A stretch of 64,000 nucleotides of DNA from Lacticaseibacillus suilingensis (lineage in GTDB: Bacteria > Bacillota > Bacilli > Lactobacillales > Lactobacillaceae). The position numbers were made by a program, and so were the translations under genes. Below the pieces are notes generated by a model, which saw only the letters and a list, made by a program, of their open reading frames with translations, made no database searches and was not told the origin of the DNA. Positions 28,949-38,711 of the stretch are shown here, piece after piece (the stretch's first letter is position 1; the number at the start of each line of letters is the position of its first letter). The DNA lies in the NCBI RefSeq assembly GCF_016861845.1, contig NZ_BOLV01000002.1:1-64000 (forward strand). Direction: 5' to 3'.

Positions 28949-30190
28949 TTAAAAACTGCGCATGATATCGTTGATGGTCACGGCGATGATTAAGGCGAAC
29001 ATGATGCCTGCCCCGATCAGGGTCACCATACTTTCGTGTTCTTGTTTCAGCGGCTTACGGCGAATCAATTCAATCAGATTCAGCAGCAGCTTGCCCCCAT
29101 CCAGCACTGGAATGGGAATCAGGTTCATGATGCCTAAGTTGACACTCAGCGCCGCCAAGAACACGACCAAAGACGCGATGCCAGCTTTAGCGGCCGAGGC
29201 GGTCATCGTGTAGATGCCCACTGGCCCCGCCAATTGATTCAGCGAGAAGTGGCCGGTGACCATTTGTCCCAACACATGGAAAATGGAGCTCGCTACCCCC
29301 CAACTGGCGGTGAAGCCATACTTGATGGCACCAAGCGGATTGTGACTGACGGCGGTGTACACCCCAATGGTGCCTTGCTTGGTCGGGGTGATGGTCAGGC
29401 GCTGGGTAACCCCAGCCTTGGTCGCCACCAGCTTAATGGGCTCCCCTTTATGTCTGGCCAGAATCGGGCCGATGTCTTCAAAGCTGTTGATTCTTTGGCC
29501 GGCAATGGTCTGAAGATGCGAGTCGGCTTTCAGCCCAGCGACGGCGGCCGGAGAATTCGGCTCAATTTGGCCGATTTGGTTGGTATTGGTGACTGCAACC
29601 CCGTTGGCCAAGCCTAAGCCGATGAACACCACAATTGCCAGCAGGAAGTTGTTCAACGGCCCGGCAAAATTGACCAGCATCCGTTTCCACAACTTGGCAT
29701 TTTGAAACTGCACATCTTCTGGGGCAATCACGACTTCCGTGCCATCTTCTTCGATGATGGTCGCATCATGATCCACCCGCCAAGTCTTCAGTTCACTTTC
29801 GTCGCCGTTGGCATAACCGCTGACTTCAAGGGCGTGCACCAAATCGACATGATCGACCTGCACCGGAATGCCGCCTTGCAAGGTGGTTTTTTGACTTAAG
29901 TTGATGCGGCTGACCACGCCTTGGGCATTGGTTTCAATGGCGAGCATCGTGCCGGGTTTGATTTCATCATCTTCGTCTTGCCAACCCGCCATCCGCACGT
30001 ACCCGCCCAATGGCAGCAGCCGCAAGGTGTAGGTGGTGTGGTGCCGGTGCCAAGCGACGAGCTTGGGGCCCATGCCGATGGAAAACTCGCGCACCAAAAT
30101 CCCGGACCATTTAGCAAAAATGAAATGTCCGAATTCATGGACCAGCACTAAGATGACAAAGACGATCAAAAATTGAATGATGGTAGTCAT
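28949..30190 (-). CDS. rseP: RseP/RasP family site-2 intramembrane protease
   Basis: A 413-residue zinc metalloprotease (M50B) with four membrane segments. The catalytic HExxH is in VLVHEFGHFIFAKW (residues 18-22), and the second metal site is in MNLIPIPVLDGGKL. A PDZ domain lies around 200-270. It cuts anti-sigma factors or signal peptide remnants inside the membrane. dxr is absent between cdsA and rseP, unlike Bacillus. Confidence 0.95.
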   Translation of the reverse strand: MTTIIQFLIVFVILVLVHEFGHFIFAKWSGILVREFSIGMGPKLVAWHRHHTTYTLRLLPLGGYVRMAGWQDEDDEIKPGTMLAIETNAQGVVSRINLSQKTTLQGGIPVQVDHVDLVHALEVSGYANGDESELKTWRVDHDATIIEEDGTEVVIAPEDVQFQNAKLWKRMLVNFAGPLNNFLLAIVVFIGLGLANGVAVTNTNQIGQIEPNSPAAVAGLKADSHLQTIAGQRINSFEDIGPILARHKGEPIKLVATKAGVTQRLTITPTKQGTIGVYTAVSHNPLGAIKYGFTASWGVASSIFHVLGQMVTGHFSLNQLAGPVGIYTMTASAAKAGIASLVVFLAALSVNLGIMNLIPIPVLDGGKLLLNLIELIRRKPLKQEHESMVTLIGAGIMFALIIAVTINDIMRSF

Positions 30191-30208
30191 GAATCGTTCC
30201 TTTCCGGC

Positions 30209-31003
30209 TTACAAAATACCGAAGAAGTGAATCATCGGCAGCACCAGCAGCAGGCTATCAAAGCGATCGAGAATGCCGCCGTGCCCAGGCAAAATCTTGC
30301 CAGAGTCTTTGACGCCATAGAAGCGCTTGAGCGCGGACTCGATCAAATCGCCCAAGGAGCCAATAATCGACAGCGCCAAGGCAATCCCCATCATTGGCCA
30401 GAAGCCATACGCTTGCGGGAAGAATTGCAGGTAAATGGCGGCAAAAATCAACGCCACCACATTACCGCCAATACTCCCTTCCCAAGTTTTGTTGGGACTG
30501 ATGGCAGGCCACAGTTTATGTTTGCCCAAGGCGCGACCGACAAAGTAAGCCCCGGAGTCAGTGAGCCACACAATGATCATGGCAAACAGCAAGGTATCTA
30601 AGCCGCCGGCCAGACTGTTGCGGACCGCAATCAAATAATGAAACCCGGTGCCGATGTAGAAAATCGATAAGGTCGACACTGCCACATCATCATAGGTGAC
30701 CCGATTTTTGCTGGCCACGGTGTGCAGCAGCAGGAGCACCACCACCACATAGACGATATCCAGCCGCGAAATGAAGCTTGGCACCCAAGCCATCATGTTG
30801 TCCGGCAAGGTTACCGCCAAAATCCCGATGGCAGAAATCAGAAAATCAAACGAAACGATAATCCGTTTGCGCATGATAAAGACTTCCGATAAAGCCACCA
30901 AGGCCAAGGCCGACCCAGCAATTTCAAGCCAGATCCCACCTAAAATCAGAATCGGGATAAAAATCGCCAACGCGACGACCGCGGTAATGATTCGCTGTTT
31001 CAT
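30209..31003 (-). CDS. cdsA: phosphatidate cytidylyltransferase CdsA
   Basis: A 264-residue polytopic enzyme that makes CDP-diacylglycerol. The family signature is near the C-terminus: GSLGDLIESALKRFYGVKDS followed by PGHGGILDRFDSL. About seven hydrophobic segments are visible. It lies between uppS and rseP, the usual Firmicutes position. Confidence 0.97.
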   Translation of the reverse strand: MKQRIITAVVALAIFIPILILGGIWLEIAGSALALVALSEVFIMRKRIIVSFDFLISAIGILAVTLPDNMMAWVPSFISRLDIVYVVVVLLLLHTVASKNRVTYDDVAVSTLSIFYIGTGFHYLIAVRNSLAGGLDTLLFAMIIVWLTDSGAYFVGRALGKHKLWPAISPNKTWEGSIGGNVVALIFAAIYLQFFPQAYGFWPMMGIALALSIIGSLGDLIESALKRFYGVKDSGKILPGHGGILDRFDSLLLVLPMIHFFGIL

Positions 31004-31027
31004 TAAAGATAACCCTCCATGTTTCGC

Positions 31028-31768
31028 TTATTTAAGTCCGCCAAAGCGCCGATCACGACTTTGATAATCGGCAATGCAAGCTTGCAATGTCTCAGCCGTG
31101 AAATCTGGCCAGAATGTATCGGTAAACACCAGCTCGCTGTAGGCCAACTGCCAGAGCAAGAAATTCGAGATGCGCTCTTCGCCGCTGGTTCTAATCAACA
31201 GGTCTGGATCGGCCAGCTCACCTAAGGGCTGCGTCATCAGATGGTCAGCGACGGTTTCAGCATCAATGGCGCTGGGGTCGAGTTTGCCTGCGGCTGCCTC
31301 GGCTGCAATCGCCTTTGTGGCTTGAATCAATTCGTCGCGGCCCCCATAATTCAAGGCAAAATTCAAAATCATACCGGTATTGGCCGCGGTATCCGCCATG
31401 GCAGCGCGGGCGGCTTGCTGGGTTTTGGCCGGCAGGGCGGCCAATTCTCCCATCACCATGACGCGCACGTTTTCTTCAATCAGTTCCGGCATAAAGGTGC
31501 CGAAGAAATCCACCGGCAGCCGCATCAGATAACTGACTTCGCTGGTCGGCCGTTTCCAATTTTCAGTGGAAAAGGCGTATAACGTCAACACCTTCACCCC
31601 GAGGCGACTGGCCGCTTTGGTGATGGTTTTAACGGTTTCCATGCCTTGCTTATGGCCGGCCACTCGCGGTAAATGGCGCTGTTTGGCCCATCGTCCATTG
31701 CCGTCCATGATAATGGCGACATGGGCGGGTATCCGCGCCGGGTCTAACGCATGCGCTAACTCTGCCAC
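31028..31768 (-). CDS. uppS: undecaprenyl pyrophosphate synthase UppS
   Basis: A 246-residue cis-prenyltransferase for the cell-wall lipid carrier. Signatures are HVAIIMDGNGRWAKQR (catalytic Asp), the TLYAFSTENWKRP block and DLLIRTSGEERISNFLLWQ. The start was set at GTG 31768, seven bases after AGGAGG; a TTG seven codons upstream lacks a ribosome-binding site. It heads uppS-cdsA-rseP-proS. Confidence 0.96.
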   Translation of the reverse strand: MAELAHALDPARIPAHVAIIMDGNGRWAKQRHLPRVAGHKQGMETVKTITKAASRLGVKVLTLYAFSTENWKRPTSEVSYLMRLPVDFFGTFMPELIEENVRVMVMGELAALPAKTQQAARAAMADTAANTGMILNFALNYGGRDELIQATKAIAAEAAAGKLDPSAIDAETVADHLMTQPLGELADPDLLIRTSGEERISNFLLWQLAYSELVFTDTFWPDFTAETLQACIADYQSRDRRFGGLK

Positions 31769-31807
31769 ACTGAATCCTCCTGTTCCCAAACGCTTATAGT
31801 CTTATTG

Positions 31808-31836
31808 ATTGTAGCAGAAATCAGGCGGTTTAAACA
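31808..31836 (-). promoter_or_regulatory. candidate uppS operon promoter
   Basis: TACAAT (31808-31813) is preceded at 17 bp by TGTTTA on the minus strand. It lies between the frr terminator and uppS. Confidence 0.45.
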
Positions 31837-31858
31837 GCAACGCCCGCCGTGCCCAATC

Positions 31859-31905
31859 AAAAAGCTGACCAGGCGGCCTCCAAAAATGGGAGCGCGCTGG
31901 CCAGC
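31859..31905 (-). terminator. terminator after frr
   Basis: A long imperfect stem starting GCTGGCCAGC and ending GGTCAGC (31864-31905) is followed on the minus strand by TTTTTGATT, just after the frr stop. Confidence 0.8.
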
Positions 31906-31914
31906 CGCGGGCAA

Positions 31915-32472
31915 TTAGCCTTCTTTGATTTCGGCTTCCTTCTCAGCGGCAATCGCTTCAAGCCGCTTGGCTGAGGCATCGGTCACCTTTTGAACGGCCT
32001 TCTCATCGCGGTGCAAATCATCTTCCGTGATTTCGCTGGCCTTTTCTTGCTTCTTGAGCTTGTCCAAGGCGTCGCGCCGGACATTGCGAATCGCGATTTT
32101 GGCTTCTTCTTCGTACTTGCCGACTTCCTTGGCAATTTCTTGCCGGCGTTCCCCTGTCAGCTGTGGCACCACCAGGCGAATGGCGTTACCGTCATTCGCG
32201 GGGTTAATGCCAAGGTCGCTGGCATTCAGTGCGGCTTCAATGTCCTTCAGCGCCGTTTTGTCGTAAGGCGTGATCAACAGCACTCGCGCTTCTGGCACCG
32301 TGATGGCGGCGATTTGGTTCAGCGGCGTGTCCGCGCCGTAGTAACTGACCGTGATGCGGTTGAGCAAGCTAGCATTGGCCCGGCCGGCCCGAATGTTGCC
32401 CAGCTGGCGGCCCAGTGCCTCTTCAGTCTTCTTCATTTGCGTTTCCGCTTCAGCAATGATTGGATTGGCCAT
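31915..32472 (-). CDS. frr: ribosome recycling factor
   Basis: A 185-residue RRF, starting [20 protein letters not shown] and containing [12 protein letters not shown] and [17 protein letters not shown]. With EF-G it splits the post-termination ribosome. The ATG at 32472 lies one base after the pyrH stop, so translation is coupled. Confidence 0.98.
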   Translation of the reverse strand: MANPIIAEAETQMKKTEEALGRQLGNIRAGRANASLLNRITVSYYGADTPLNQIAAITVPEARVLLITPYDKTALKDIEAALNASDLGINPANDGNAIRLVVPQLTGERRQEIAKEVGKYEEEAKIAIRNVRRDALDKLKKQEKASEITEDDLHRDEKAVQKVTDASAKRLEAIAAEKEAEIKEG

Positions 32473-32473
32473 G

Positions 32474-33193
32474 TTATTCTCTCCCTTTGATGGTCGTGCC
32501 GATGTTTTCACCTTCAACGACCTTCTTGATGTTATCCGGATCGTTCAGGTTGAAAACGACCAGCGGAATGTCATTATCCATCGACAACGTGCTAGCCGTG
32601 GAATCCATGACATGTAAATCTTTGTTGATGATGTCCATGTGGGTCAATTCTTCAAACTTAACCGCTGACGCATCCTTGTTGGGATCGGCAGAATAGACCC
32701 CATCGACCCCGTTTTTGGCCATCAAGATCACATCGGCATCAATTTCAGCCGCCCGCAAAGCAGCGGTGGTATCCGTGCTGAAGTATGGGTTCCCGGTGCC
32801 GCCAGCAAAAATTACGACCCGGCCTTTTTCTAAGTGCCGCACGGCCTTGCGCCGGATGTAAGGTTCAGCGATTTGGCGCATTTCGATGGAGGTTTGCACC
32901 CGCGTTGGCACGCCGAGGTTTTCCAGGCTATCCTGCAGCGCCAAGCCATTCATCACCGTTGCCAGCATGCCCATGTAGTCCGCCTGCGCGCGCTCCATGC
33001 CCATCTGCGCGCCGGTTTCACCGCGCCAGATGTTGCCGCCGCCACAAACGATGGCAATCTGCACGCCCAGTTCGTGGACCTTTTTAATTTGTTCAGCGAT
33101 TAATTTAATCACTGGGGGCTGAATGCCAAAGCCGTTCGCGCCGCCTAAGGCTTCACCGCTCACCTTCAGTACAATGCGTTTATATTTGATCAT
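32474..33193 (-). CDS. pyrH: UMP kinase PyrH
   Basis: A 239-residue bacterial-type UMP kinase: [38 protein letters not shown] and [10 protein letters not shown]. It phosphorylates UMP to UDP. It is separated from tsf by a terminator, so pyrH-frr probably has its own promoter, which I could not place with confidence. Confidence 0.98.
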   Translation of the reverse strand: MIKYKRIVLKVSGEALGGANGFGIQPPVIKLIAEQIKKVHELGVQIAIVCGGGNIWRGETGAQMGMERAQADYMGMLATVMNGLALQDSLENLGVPTRVQTSIEMRQIAEPYIRRKAVRHLEKGRVVIFAGGTGNPYFSTDTTAALRAAEIDADVILMAKNGVDGVYSADPNKDASAVKFEELTHMDIINKDLHVMDSTASTLSMDNDIPLVVFNLNDPDNIKKVVEGENIGTTIKGRE

Positions 33194-33299
33194 GATGAAT
33201 TGTCCCTTCTTATTTGCTGGTATTAGTTTACCATATTCAACCCCACCGCTGGGCTTTCGCCGGGGGAATTATCAAAATCTTGACCACCTGCATCCTAGC

Positions 33300-33331
33300 A
33301 AAAAGCAGCCTCCTCTTGCGGGGAAGCTGCT
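33300..33331 (-). terminator. terminator after tsf
   Basis: AGCAGCTTCCCC pairs with AGGAGGCTGCT (33304-33331, one mismatch) and is followed on the minus strand by TTTTTGC. Confidence 0.85.
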
Positions 33332-33342
33332 TGCATTAAGTC

Positions 33343-34218
33343 TTAGTCTTTGATTTGACCCATCACTTCGTCAACAAAGTTATCTTGCTTCTTTTCGATA
33401 CCTTCGCCGACTTCGTAACGGACAAAGCCCTTCACGGTAGCGCCCTTGCTCTTGGCAAATTGGGCAACCGTTTGGTCTGGGTCCTTGACGTATTCCTGGT
33501 CAACCAAGGAGCTTTCGCTCAGCCACTTGTTAACCCGGCCTTCAACGATGCGTGGGACAATCTTCTCAGGCTTGCCTTCATCAAGGGTTTCCTTGGTGAA
33601 GATGTCAGTTTGCTTCTTCAGTTCATCAGCTGGCACTTCGCTGCGGTCAAGGTAAGTTGGGTTGATCGCCGCCACGTGCATCGCAATATCACGCGCGGTT
33701 TCATCATCGCCGCCAGCCAAAGTGACCAAAGCGGCAATTTGGCCACCATTGTGCAGGTAGGCGCCAAAGTGGTCGCCGTCTTCCTTTTCCACGACGGTGA
33801 ACCGACGCAGGTCGATCTTTTCACCAATGACAGCGGTCAACGCCTTAGCGGCATCATCCAGGCTCTGGCCGTCAACATCCAGGGCCAAGGCAGCGGTCAA
33901 GTCAGCTGGCTTGCCGGCAACAATCGCAGCGCCGGCTGCTTGAACAAAGTTTTGGAACTTATCGTTGCTAGCCACAAAGTCGGTTTCGGAGTTCACTTCG
34001 ATGATAGCAGCAGTGTTCCCATCAACGGTAATGGCCGTCAAGCCTTCAGCCGCAATGTTGCCACTCTTCTTCGCCGCTTTCGCCAACCCTTTTTCGCGCA
34101 GAACGTCGATGGCCTTTTCCATGTCACCATCAGCCGCCACCAGTGCTTTTTTGGCGTCCATCATCCCAACTTGAGTGCGGTCGCGTAGTTCCTTGACTTG
34201 TTTAGCAGTAATCGCCAT
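33343..34218 (-). CDS. tsf: elongation factor Ts
   Basis: A 291-residue EF-Ts starting [26 protein letters not shown] (a UBA-like domain), followed by [12 protein letters not shown] in the core. It recycles EF-Tu. It lies downstream of rpsB, separated by a partial terminator. Confidence 0.98.
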   Translation of the reverse strand: MAITAKQVKELRDRTQVGMMDAKKALVAADGDMEKAIDVLREKGLAKAAKKSGNIAAEGLTAITVDGNTAAIIEVNSETDFVASNDKFQNFVQAAGAAIVAGKPADLTAALALDVDGQSLDDAAKALTAVIGEKIDLRRFTVVEKEDGDHFGAYLHNGGQIAALVTLAGGDDETARDIAMHVAAINPTYLDRSEVPADELKKQTDIFTKETLDEGKPEKIVPRIVEGRVNKWLSESSLVDQEYVKDPDQTVAQFAKSKGATVKGFVRYEVGEGIEKKQDNFVDEVMGQIKD

Positions 34219-34240
34219 TGTAGTTCCTCCTTGTTTTGTC

Positions 34241-34285
34241 TAAAAAAGTCGCCTGCGCCTGCATTTGCTGCAAAGCACAGACGAC
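34241..34285 (-). terminator. rpsB-tsf intercistronic partial terminator
   Basis: An 11-bp stem with two G-T wobbles (34248-34258 with 34275-34285) is followed on the minus strand by TTTTTTAG. Since tsf has no obvious promoter of its own, it must be read through by part of the transcripts. Confidence 0.75.
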
Positions 34286-34302
34286 TGAGTCTTACTTATT
34301 TA

Positions 34303-35097
34303 TTATTTTGCTTGGTTATCGTTGTCGCCTTCAACGGCTTCAACAATGTCTTCGATCGAGTCAGCCTTGGCGTCTTCAGCTGGTGCCTGAACGTCTTGCT
34401 GGTCGTCTTGGTCTTCACCCTGGTTGCCTTCAATGATGGCATCAGCCATCTTGGCGGTAATCAGACGAACGGCGCGAATCGCGTCATCGTTTGATGGGAT
34501 GATAACGTCGATATCATCTGGATCGGAGTTGGTATCAACCATCGCAACGATTGGAATGTTCAGCTTTTGTGCTTCCTGAACGGCAATCTTTTCCTTGCGC
34601 GGGTCAACGATGAAGATCACATCTGGGATGCGAGGCATGTCTTCGATCCCACCCAAGAACTTGGTCAGCTTTTCTTGCTGCTTCTTCAGCAAGGAAACTT
34701 CCTTCTTAGGCAACTTGTCGAAGGTGCCGTCAGTGGCCATCTTCTTGATGTCCTTGAGGCGCTTGATCCGGGTCTGGATGGTGTTCCAGTTGGTCAAGGT
34801 CCCACCGAGCCAACGGTGGTTGACGTAGTACTGGCCGGCGCGAGTTGATTCTTCAGCAATCGCATCTTGGGCCTGCTTCTTGGTCCCAACGAACAGGAAT
34901 ACGCCGCCATCAGCAGCTTCGTCCTTGACGAAGTTGTAGGCGTCGTCAATCATCTTAACGGTCTTTTGCAGATCGATGATGTAGATGCCGTTCCGTTCGG
35001 TGAAGATGAATGGCTTCATCTTTGGGTTCCAGCGACGAGTCTGGTGACCGAAGTGGACACCAGCTTCAAGCAGTTGTTTCATGCTTAATACAGACAT
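34303..35097 (-). CDS. rpsB: 30S ribosomal protein S2
   Basis: A 264-residue S2 beginning [20 protein letters not shown], with [12 protein letters not shown] and [24 protein letters not shown]. The C-terminal 40 or so residues form an acidic Asp/Glu/Gln-rich tail (for example EDQDDQQDV) not needed for the core fold. The ATG at 35097 follows GGAGG; 23 codons of upstream open frame belong to the structured leader. Confidence 0.98.
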   Translation of the reverse strand: MSVLSMKQLLEAGVHFGHQTRRWNPKMKPFIFTERNGIYIIDLQKTVKMIDDAYNFVKDEAADGGVFLFVGTKKQAQDAIAEESTRAGQYYVNHRWLGGTLTNWNTIQTRIKRLKDIKKMATDGTFDKLPKKEVSLLKKQQEKLTKFLGGIEDMPRIPDVIFIVDPRKEKIAVQEAQKLNIPIVAMVDTNSDPDDIDVIIPSNDDAIRAVRLITAKMADAIIEGNQGEDQDDQQDVQAPAEDAKADSIEDIVEAVEGDNDNQAK

Positions 35098-35126
35098 GTG
35101 TAGTCCTCCATATGGTTTTATTCCTC

Positions 35127-35188
35127 TCAAGGTCGTCAGCTCGCCGCCCCACTTCTCCCGAAGCACCGGGGCGACAATCTTACCTTGA
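35127..35188 (-). promoter_or_regulatory. structured rpsB 5' leader (candidate S2 autoregulatory element)
   Basis: The outer pairing TCAAGGT/ACCTTGA (35182-35188 with 35127-35133) encloses a GC-rich hairpin with CGCCCC/GGGGCG. Ribosomal protein mRNAs often carry such leaders for feedback control by the encoded protein. I do not recognise a named family for this one. Confidence 0.5.
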
Positions 35189-35216
35189 TGTGGTTTGTGC
35201 TTTTCACACTCAAATG

Positions 35217-35245
35217 ATTATACAGAAATACTTCTGTTTATGCAA
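35217..35245 (-). promoter_or_regulatory. rpsB promoter
   Basis: TTGCAT (35240-35245) and perfect TATAAT (35217-35222) are spaced by 17 bp. Transcription starts near 35210, giving a leader of about 110 nt. Confidence 0.85.
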
Positions 35246-35284
35246 ATACTTTAAAGGCCGGGCTTGAGCGTGGATTAAACTGCC

Positions 35285-35439
35285 GGGCGGGGCGGCCTTC
35301 GCAGGCAGGGGCGAAAGCGGAGTGGCCAGCGCTTTGAGCCTCGCCTTGCGAGTCTCAAAGTCGCGGCTTGTTCTAAGCCAACCAGTTGGCTAAGAACAAT
35401 TTCACCCCTGAGCCCCTGCCTGCTCCGGCTGCCCCGCCC
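35285..35439. repeat. structured repeat family B, copy B1
   Basis: A 155-nt element. The outer arm GGGCGGGGC..GCAGGCAGGGGC pairs with GCCCCTGCCTGC..GCCCCGCCC with internal TTC/TCC loops. Inside are a hairpin TTTGAG/CTCAAA (35332-35360) and a second hairpin TTGTTCTAAGCCAA/TTGGCTAAGAACAA (35368-35399). The core GTGGCCAGCGCTT..GAGCCTCG is shared with B2 and B3, but the arms are not. Confidence 0.85.
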
Positions 35440-35521
35440 TACCATGGCATGCTGACGGTCATTGTAGAATCACCCTCATGCGCCGGCTAAAATTAGGTGG
35501 CTAGTCAACAGTTTGAGCATC

Positions 35522-35785
35522 CTACCGCCATTTGACATCTTTGCCATCTAGGAACGCCTCTTTGGCTTTTCGGCTTTGGTGCTTGAAGTGCCACTCAGCG
35601 GATAAGGCGTCGTGTTCGTTGGTGAAGGCTTCTTGATAAAGCAGTCGCACGGGACGGCGGGTTTTGGTGTATTTGGCACCTTTGCCGGCGTTGTGGGTGG
35701 CGACGCGGGCAGGAACATCGGTGGAGTAGCCGCCGTAAAAGGTGCCATCAGCGCAGAGCAAGACGTAAAAATAATAGCTATCCAT
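35522..35785 (-). CDS. GIY-YIG nuclease-domain protein (YhbQ/YazA type)
   Basis: An 87-residue UvrC-N-terminus-like domain: [20 protein letters not shown] contains the GIY-YIG equivalent (YVL...YGGYS), followed by [14 protein letters not shown] and a late Glu block. Stand-alone proteins of this family are common in Firmicutes and often sit beside this methylase gene, but their role is unclear. Its ATG overlaps the methylase stop by 8 nt. A TTG-initiated longer frame was rejected because it runs inside the methylase gene. Confidence 0.9.
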   Translation of the reverse strand: MDSYYFYVLLCADGTFYGGYSTDVPARVATHNAGKGAKYTKTRRPVRLLYQEAFTNEHDALSAEWHFKHQSRKAKEAFLDGKDVKWR

Positions 35786-36518
35786 AGAGTAAGTGTTCCA
35801 CCTCCGGGGTGTAGTGGCTGCCTTCGTCATAAACCACCAATGGCGGCATGATGCGAATGCCATCAGGTTTACCGGCGCGAATGCCTTCAATTAAGACCAT
35901 GTTAGCTTCCTGGTTTGCTCGCGGATGAATGAAACGCAACTTTTTAGGCGCGAGTTTGGTGGCCATCATGGTGCTTAATAGTTCCTGCAGCCGGTCAGGG
36001 CGGTGGACGAAAAAGGCTTTACCTTGATACTTGAGCAGCGCGCTAGCGGTTTGACAGACCGTGGCAAAGTCGGTGGTGAGTTCATGGCGCGCCAACGCTA
36101 AGTGATCGTTAGGGTTAGTTTTACTTTGCGGGCTGACTTTGAAATACGGCGGGTTGCAAACCACAACGTCAACGGAGTCCTTGGCCACAACTGCCGGGGT
36201 GGTTTTGAGATCGCGCGTCAGCACCTCAACATTTGCCAGCCCATTCAAGCCGGCACTGCGCCGCGCCATTTCTGCCAGGCGCGGCTGCAGTTCCACCAAG
36301 GTCACCGGCTGATCGGTGCGCCTAGCGACGAATAAGCCGACGGCGCCGTTGCCAGCCGCCAGGTCCACCACCCGACTGTGCTTACCAATTTCGGCAAACG
36401 CCGCCAGGACAACCGCATCTAAGGAAAAAGCGAATAACTTGGGGCTTTGGATGATTTTGATGCCCACACTGGCGAGTTCGTCAATGCGTTCATCAGGCTG
36501 AAGGGTTGGTTGCGTCAT
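35778..36518 (-). CDS. tRNA1(Val) (adenine37-N6)-methyltransferase-like enzyme
   Basis: A 246-residue SAM-dependent methylase. The SAM site [16 protein letters not shown] and the N6-adenine signature NPPYF (in [14 protein letters not shown]) identify the YfiC/TrmN6 family. The N-terminus [26 protein letters not shown] is characteristic. The start is ATG 36518; codons upstream lack a ribosome-binding site. It is coupled to the GIY-YIG gene and divergent from plsC. Confidence 0.92.
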   Translation of the reverse strand: MTQPTLQPDERIDELASVGIKIIQSPKLFAFSLDAVVLAAFAEIGKHSRVVDLAAGNGAVGLFVARRTDQPVTLVELQPRLAEMARRSAGLNGLANVEVLTRDLKTTPAVVAKDSVDVVVCNPPYFKVSPQSKTNPNDHLALARHELTTDFATVCQTASALLKYQGKAFFVHRPDRLQELLSTMMATKLAPKKLRFIHPRANQEANMVLIEGIRAGKPDGIRIMPPLVVYDEGSHYTPEVEHLLYG

Positions 36519-36554
36519 TGAAGTGGTCCTTTCTACAGCTATCAACTATTGTGG

Positions 36555-36560
36555 TATAAT
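36555..36560 (+). promoter_or_regulatory. -10 element for plsC-permease operon
   Basis: TGGTATAAT contains a perfect -10. No good -35 is visible, so the call rests on the -10 and position 60 nt before plsC. Confidence 0.5.
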
Positions 36561-36620
36561 TTATCGAACTTAATGCTAGTGGCGACGCGCCACGAGTCTT
36601 GAATGGAAGGATTAAAAAAG

Positions 36621-37274
36621 ATGTTTTATTCATTTATCCGCGGGTTGGTCCGGATTTTGATTTTGATCATCAACGGCAACACCCATTACGAAAATAAAGA
36701 AGCCCTGCCTGACGGACCGTACGTCCTAGTCGGCCCGCATCGTACTTGGCTCGATCCGGTGTTTTTCGGGTTGGCTGCCAGCCCCCGCCAGTTTGCAGTG
36801 ATGGGCAAGGACGAGCTCTTCGAAAATCCGGTACTTGGCTGGTTTTTGCGCCACATGCATGCCTTTGGCGTTAACCGGGCCAATCCCGGTCCAAGTGCCA
36901 TTAAAACACCGGTACGCCTGCTAAAGCAAGGTCAACTGTCCGTGATGCTGTTTCCTTCCGGCTCACGCTATGCTAACGACCTCAAAGGTGGCGCAGTGTT
37001 AATTGCCAAACTAGCCAAGGTGCCGATTGTGCCAGCAGTGTATCAAGGCCCAATCAAATTCTCCCATGTGCTACTCCGCAAACGCATCACGGTGCGTTTC
37101 GGTGAGCCGATTGAAGTGCCAGCCGGCCGCGTAACCGATGAGATGACAGCGCAGATGGGTCTGAAAATGCAGCAGGCCTTCGACGCCATCGACAAAGAAA
37201 TCGATCCTAACTTCAAGTATGTGCCCGACCAAAAGAAGTATTTGGCAGAAAAAGAGGAAGGCAAGGTCAAATGA
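36621..37274 (+). CDS. plsC: 1-acyl-glycerol-3-phosphate acyltransferase (PlsC family)
   Basis: A 217-residue membrane-associated acyltransferase. The HxxxxD catalytic motif is in VGPHRTWLDPVFFG, and the second block is MLFPSGSRYAND (equivalent to FPEGTR). It makes phosphatidate from lysophosphatidate. The ATG at 36621 has AAGGA at nine bases; an ATG six codons upstream overlaps that ribosome-binding site. The stop overlaps the next start (ATGA). Confidence 0.93.
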   Translation: MFYSFIRGLVRILILIINGNTHYENKEALPDGPYVLVGPHRTWLDPVFFGLAASPRQFAVMGKDELFENPVLGWFLRHMHAFGVNRANPGPSAIKTPVRLLKQGQLSVMLFPSGSRYANDLKGGAVLIAKLAKVPIVPAVYQGPIKFSHVLLRKRITVRFGEPIEVPAGRVTDEMTAQMGLKMQQAFDAIDKEIDPNFKYVPDQKKYLAEKEEGKVK

Positions 37275-38653
37275 AACCTCATTCTTTTTGGCAGCAACTC
37301 ACCCGCAAGCCTGACGTCGCCCAAACCTTGCAAAGCGATCATCAGCTCGCCCGCACCTTGACCACCCGCGATTTGATTGCGCTGGGCATCGGGGCGGTGA
37401 TTGGCACTGGGATTTTCATCTTACCCGGCACCGTTGCGGCCACCACTTCAGGGCCAGCCATTACGCTGGCTTTTGTTTTGGCCGCAGTCGTGTGCTCGCT
37501 AGCTGCGATGTGCTACGCCGAGTTTGCCTCGGCACTGCCAGTGGCGGGTTCGGCTTATGCGTATGGCAGCATTGTGTTCGGAGAGATTTTTGGCTGGATC
37601 ATTGGCTGGGCACTGATTTTGGAATACATGTTGGCAGTGGCCGCGGTTTCAACGAGCTTCGCCGCTTACTTTGCCAATTTGATCAGTGGCTTTGGCCTCC
37701 GCATCCCCCATGCGCTTAGCGGTGCCTTTGACCCCGCTCATGGTACTTACATCAACCTGGTGGCGGTCATCGTGGTCTTGATCATCGGCTTGATGTTATC
37801 ACGCGGCATGACCACCTCGATGGCGGTGAACCGAGCCATGGTCCTAGTCAAACTACTCATTATTGGCCTATTCGTCGTGGTTGGCGCCTTTTACATCAAG
37901 CCGATGAACTGGAAGCCGTTTATGCCATTTGGATTTAAAGGGATTCTCGCCGGCGCTTCACTGGTATTTTTTGCCTACCTCGGCTTCGACGCCGTTTCCG
38001 CGTCTGCTCCTGAAGTCAAAAACCCGCAGAAGACGCTGCCCCGGGGGATTATCGGGACCTTGATTATTGCCACGATTTTGTACGTGCTGGTGGCAGTGGT
38101 GCTGACCGGTATCGTCAAGTACACCCAGCTTAACGTGGCTGACCCGGTGACTTTCGCCTTGAACCTGATCCACCAGCCGCAACTTGGCGGCATCATTGCC
38201 GTGGGGGCCTTGGCTGGCATGTTCACCATGATGATCACTATGGTCTACAGCTCCAGCCGCCTGGTGTACGCCATTGGCCGCGATGGGTTACTGCCAAAAT
38301 GGTTCGGTAAAGTCACCCACCAGCTGCCTTTCAACGCCTTGTGGACGGTGACTTTGATTATTGCGGTCATGGGCGGGTTCGTGCCACTGACGCAACTCGT
38401 CAATCTCGTGAACATCGGCACCCTGATTGCCTTCGCCTTTGTCAGTCTAGGGATCATTCCGCTCCGCAAGCATGAGCAAATTGACAACCACGGCTTCCAA
38501 GTGCCTGGCTATCCGGTGGTGCCCATTGTTTCGTTTCTGTTCTGCCTGCTTTTGATGAGTCAGCTAAGCGCCGAAACTTGGGTCATGAGTCTCATCTGGT
38601 TTGGCATCGGCATGGTCATTTACTTCGCTTACGGGTACCGTCACGCCAAGTAA
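37271..38653 (+). CDS. APC-family amino acid permease (CAT-like)
   Basis: A 460-residue transporter with about 12 membrane segments. The N-terminal RTLTTRDLIALGIGAVIGTGIFILPG is the APC substrate-binding helix 1 pattern, and FFAYLGFDAVSASAPEVKNP is the conserved helix 6 block of the CAT/YfnA subgroup. Specificity cannot be assigned. It overlaps plsC by 4 nt, an unusual pairing. Confidence 0.92.
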   Translation: MKPHSFWQQLTRKPDVAQTLQSDHQLARTLTTRDLIALGIGAVIGTGIFILPGTVAATTSGPAITLAFVLAAVVCSLAAMCYAEFASALPVAGSAYAYGSIVFGEIFGWIIGWALILEYMLAVAAVSTSFAAYFANLISGFGLRIPHALSGAFDPAHGTYINLVAVIVVLIIGLMLSRGMTTSMAVNRAMVLVKLLIIGLFVVVGAFYIKPMNWKPFMPFGFKGILAGASLVFFAYLGFDAVSASAPEVKNPQKTLPRGIIGTLIIATILYVLVAVVLTGIVKYTQLNVADPVTFALNLIHQPQLGGIIAVGALAGMFTMMITMVYSSSRLVYAIGRDGLLPKWFGKVTHQLPFNALWTVTLIIAVMGGFVPLTQLVNLVNIGTLIAFAFVSLGIIPLRKHEQIDNHGFQVPGYPVVPIVSFLFCLLLMSQLSAETWVMSLIWFGIGMVIYFAYGYRHAK

Positions 38654-38664
38654 ATTGCGCACGC

Positions 38665-38706
38665 AAAAATAGCGTCATCCCTTCGCGCAAGGATGACGCT
38701 ATTTTT
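38665..38706. terminator. bidirectional terminator between permease and GNAT gene
   Basis: A perfect 16-bp stem (38665-38680 with 38691-38706) ends in AAAAA and TTTTT, serving the converging transcripts. Confidence 0.95.
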
Positions 38707-38711
38707 GTGGC

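Larger units (their letters stand above)
35098..35521. other. gene-less stretch: rpsB leader, promoter and family B repeat
   Basis: It holds the structured rpsB leader (35127-35188), the rpsB promoter (35217-35245), the family B copy B1 (35285-35439) and about 80 nt after it with no recognisable feature. No intrinsic terminator follows the GIY-YIG gene; B1 is the only strong structure there. Confidence 0.75.
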
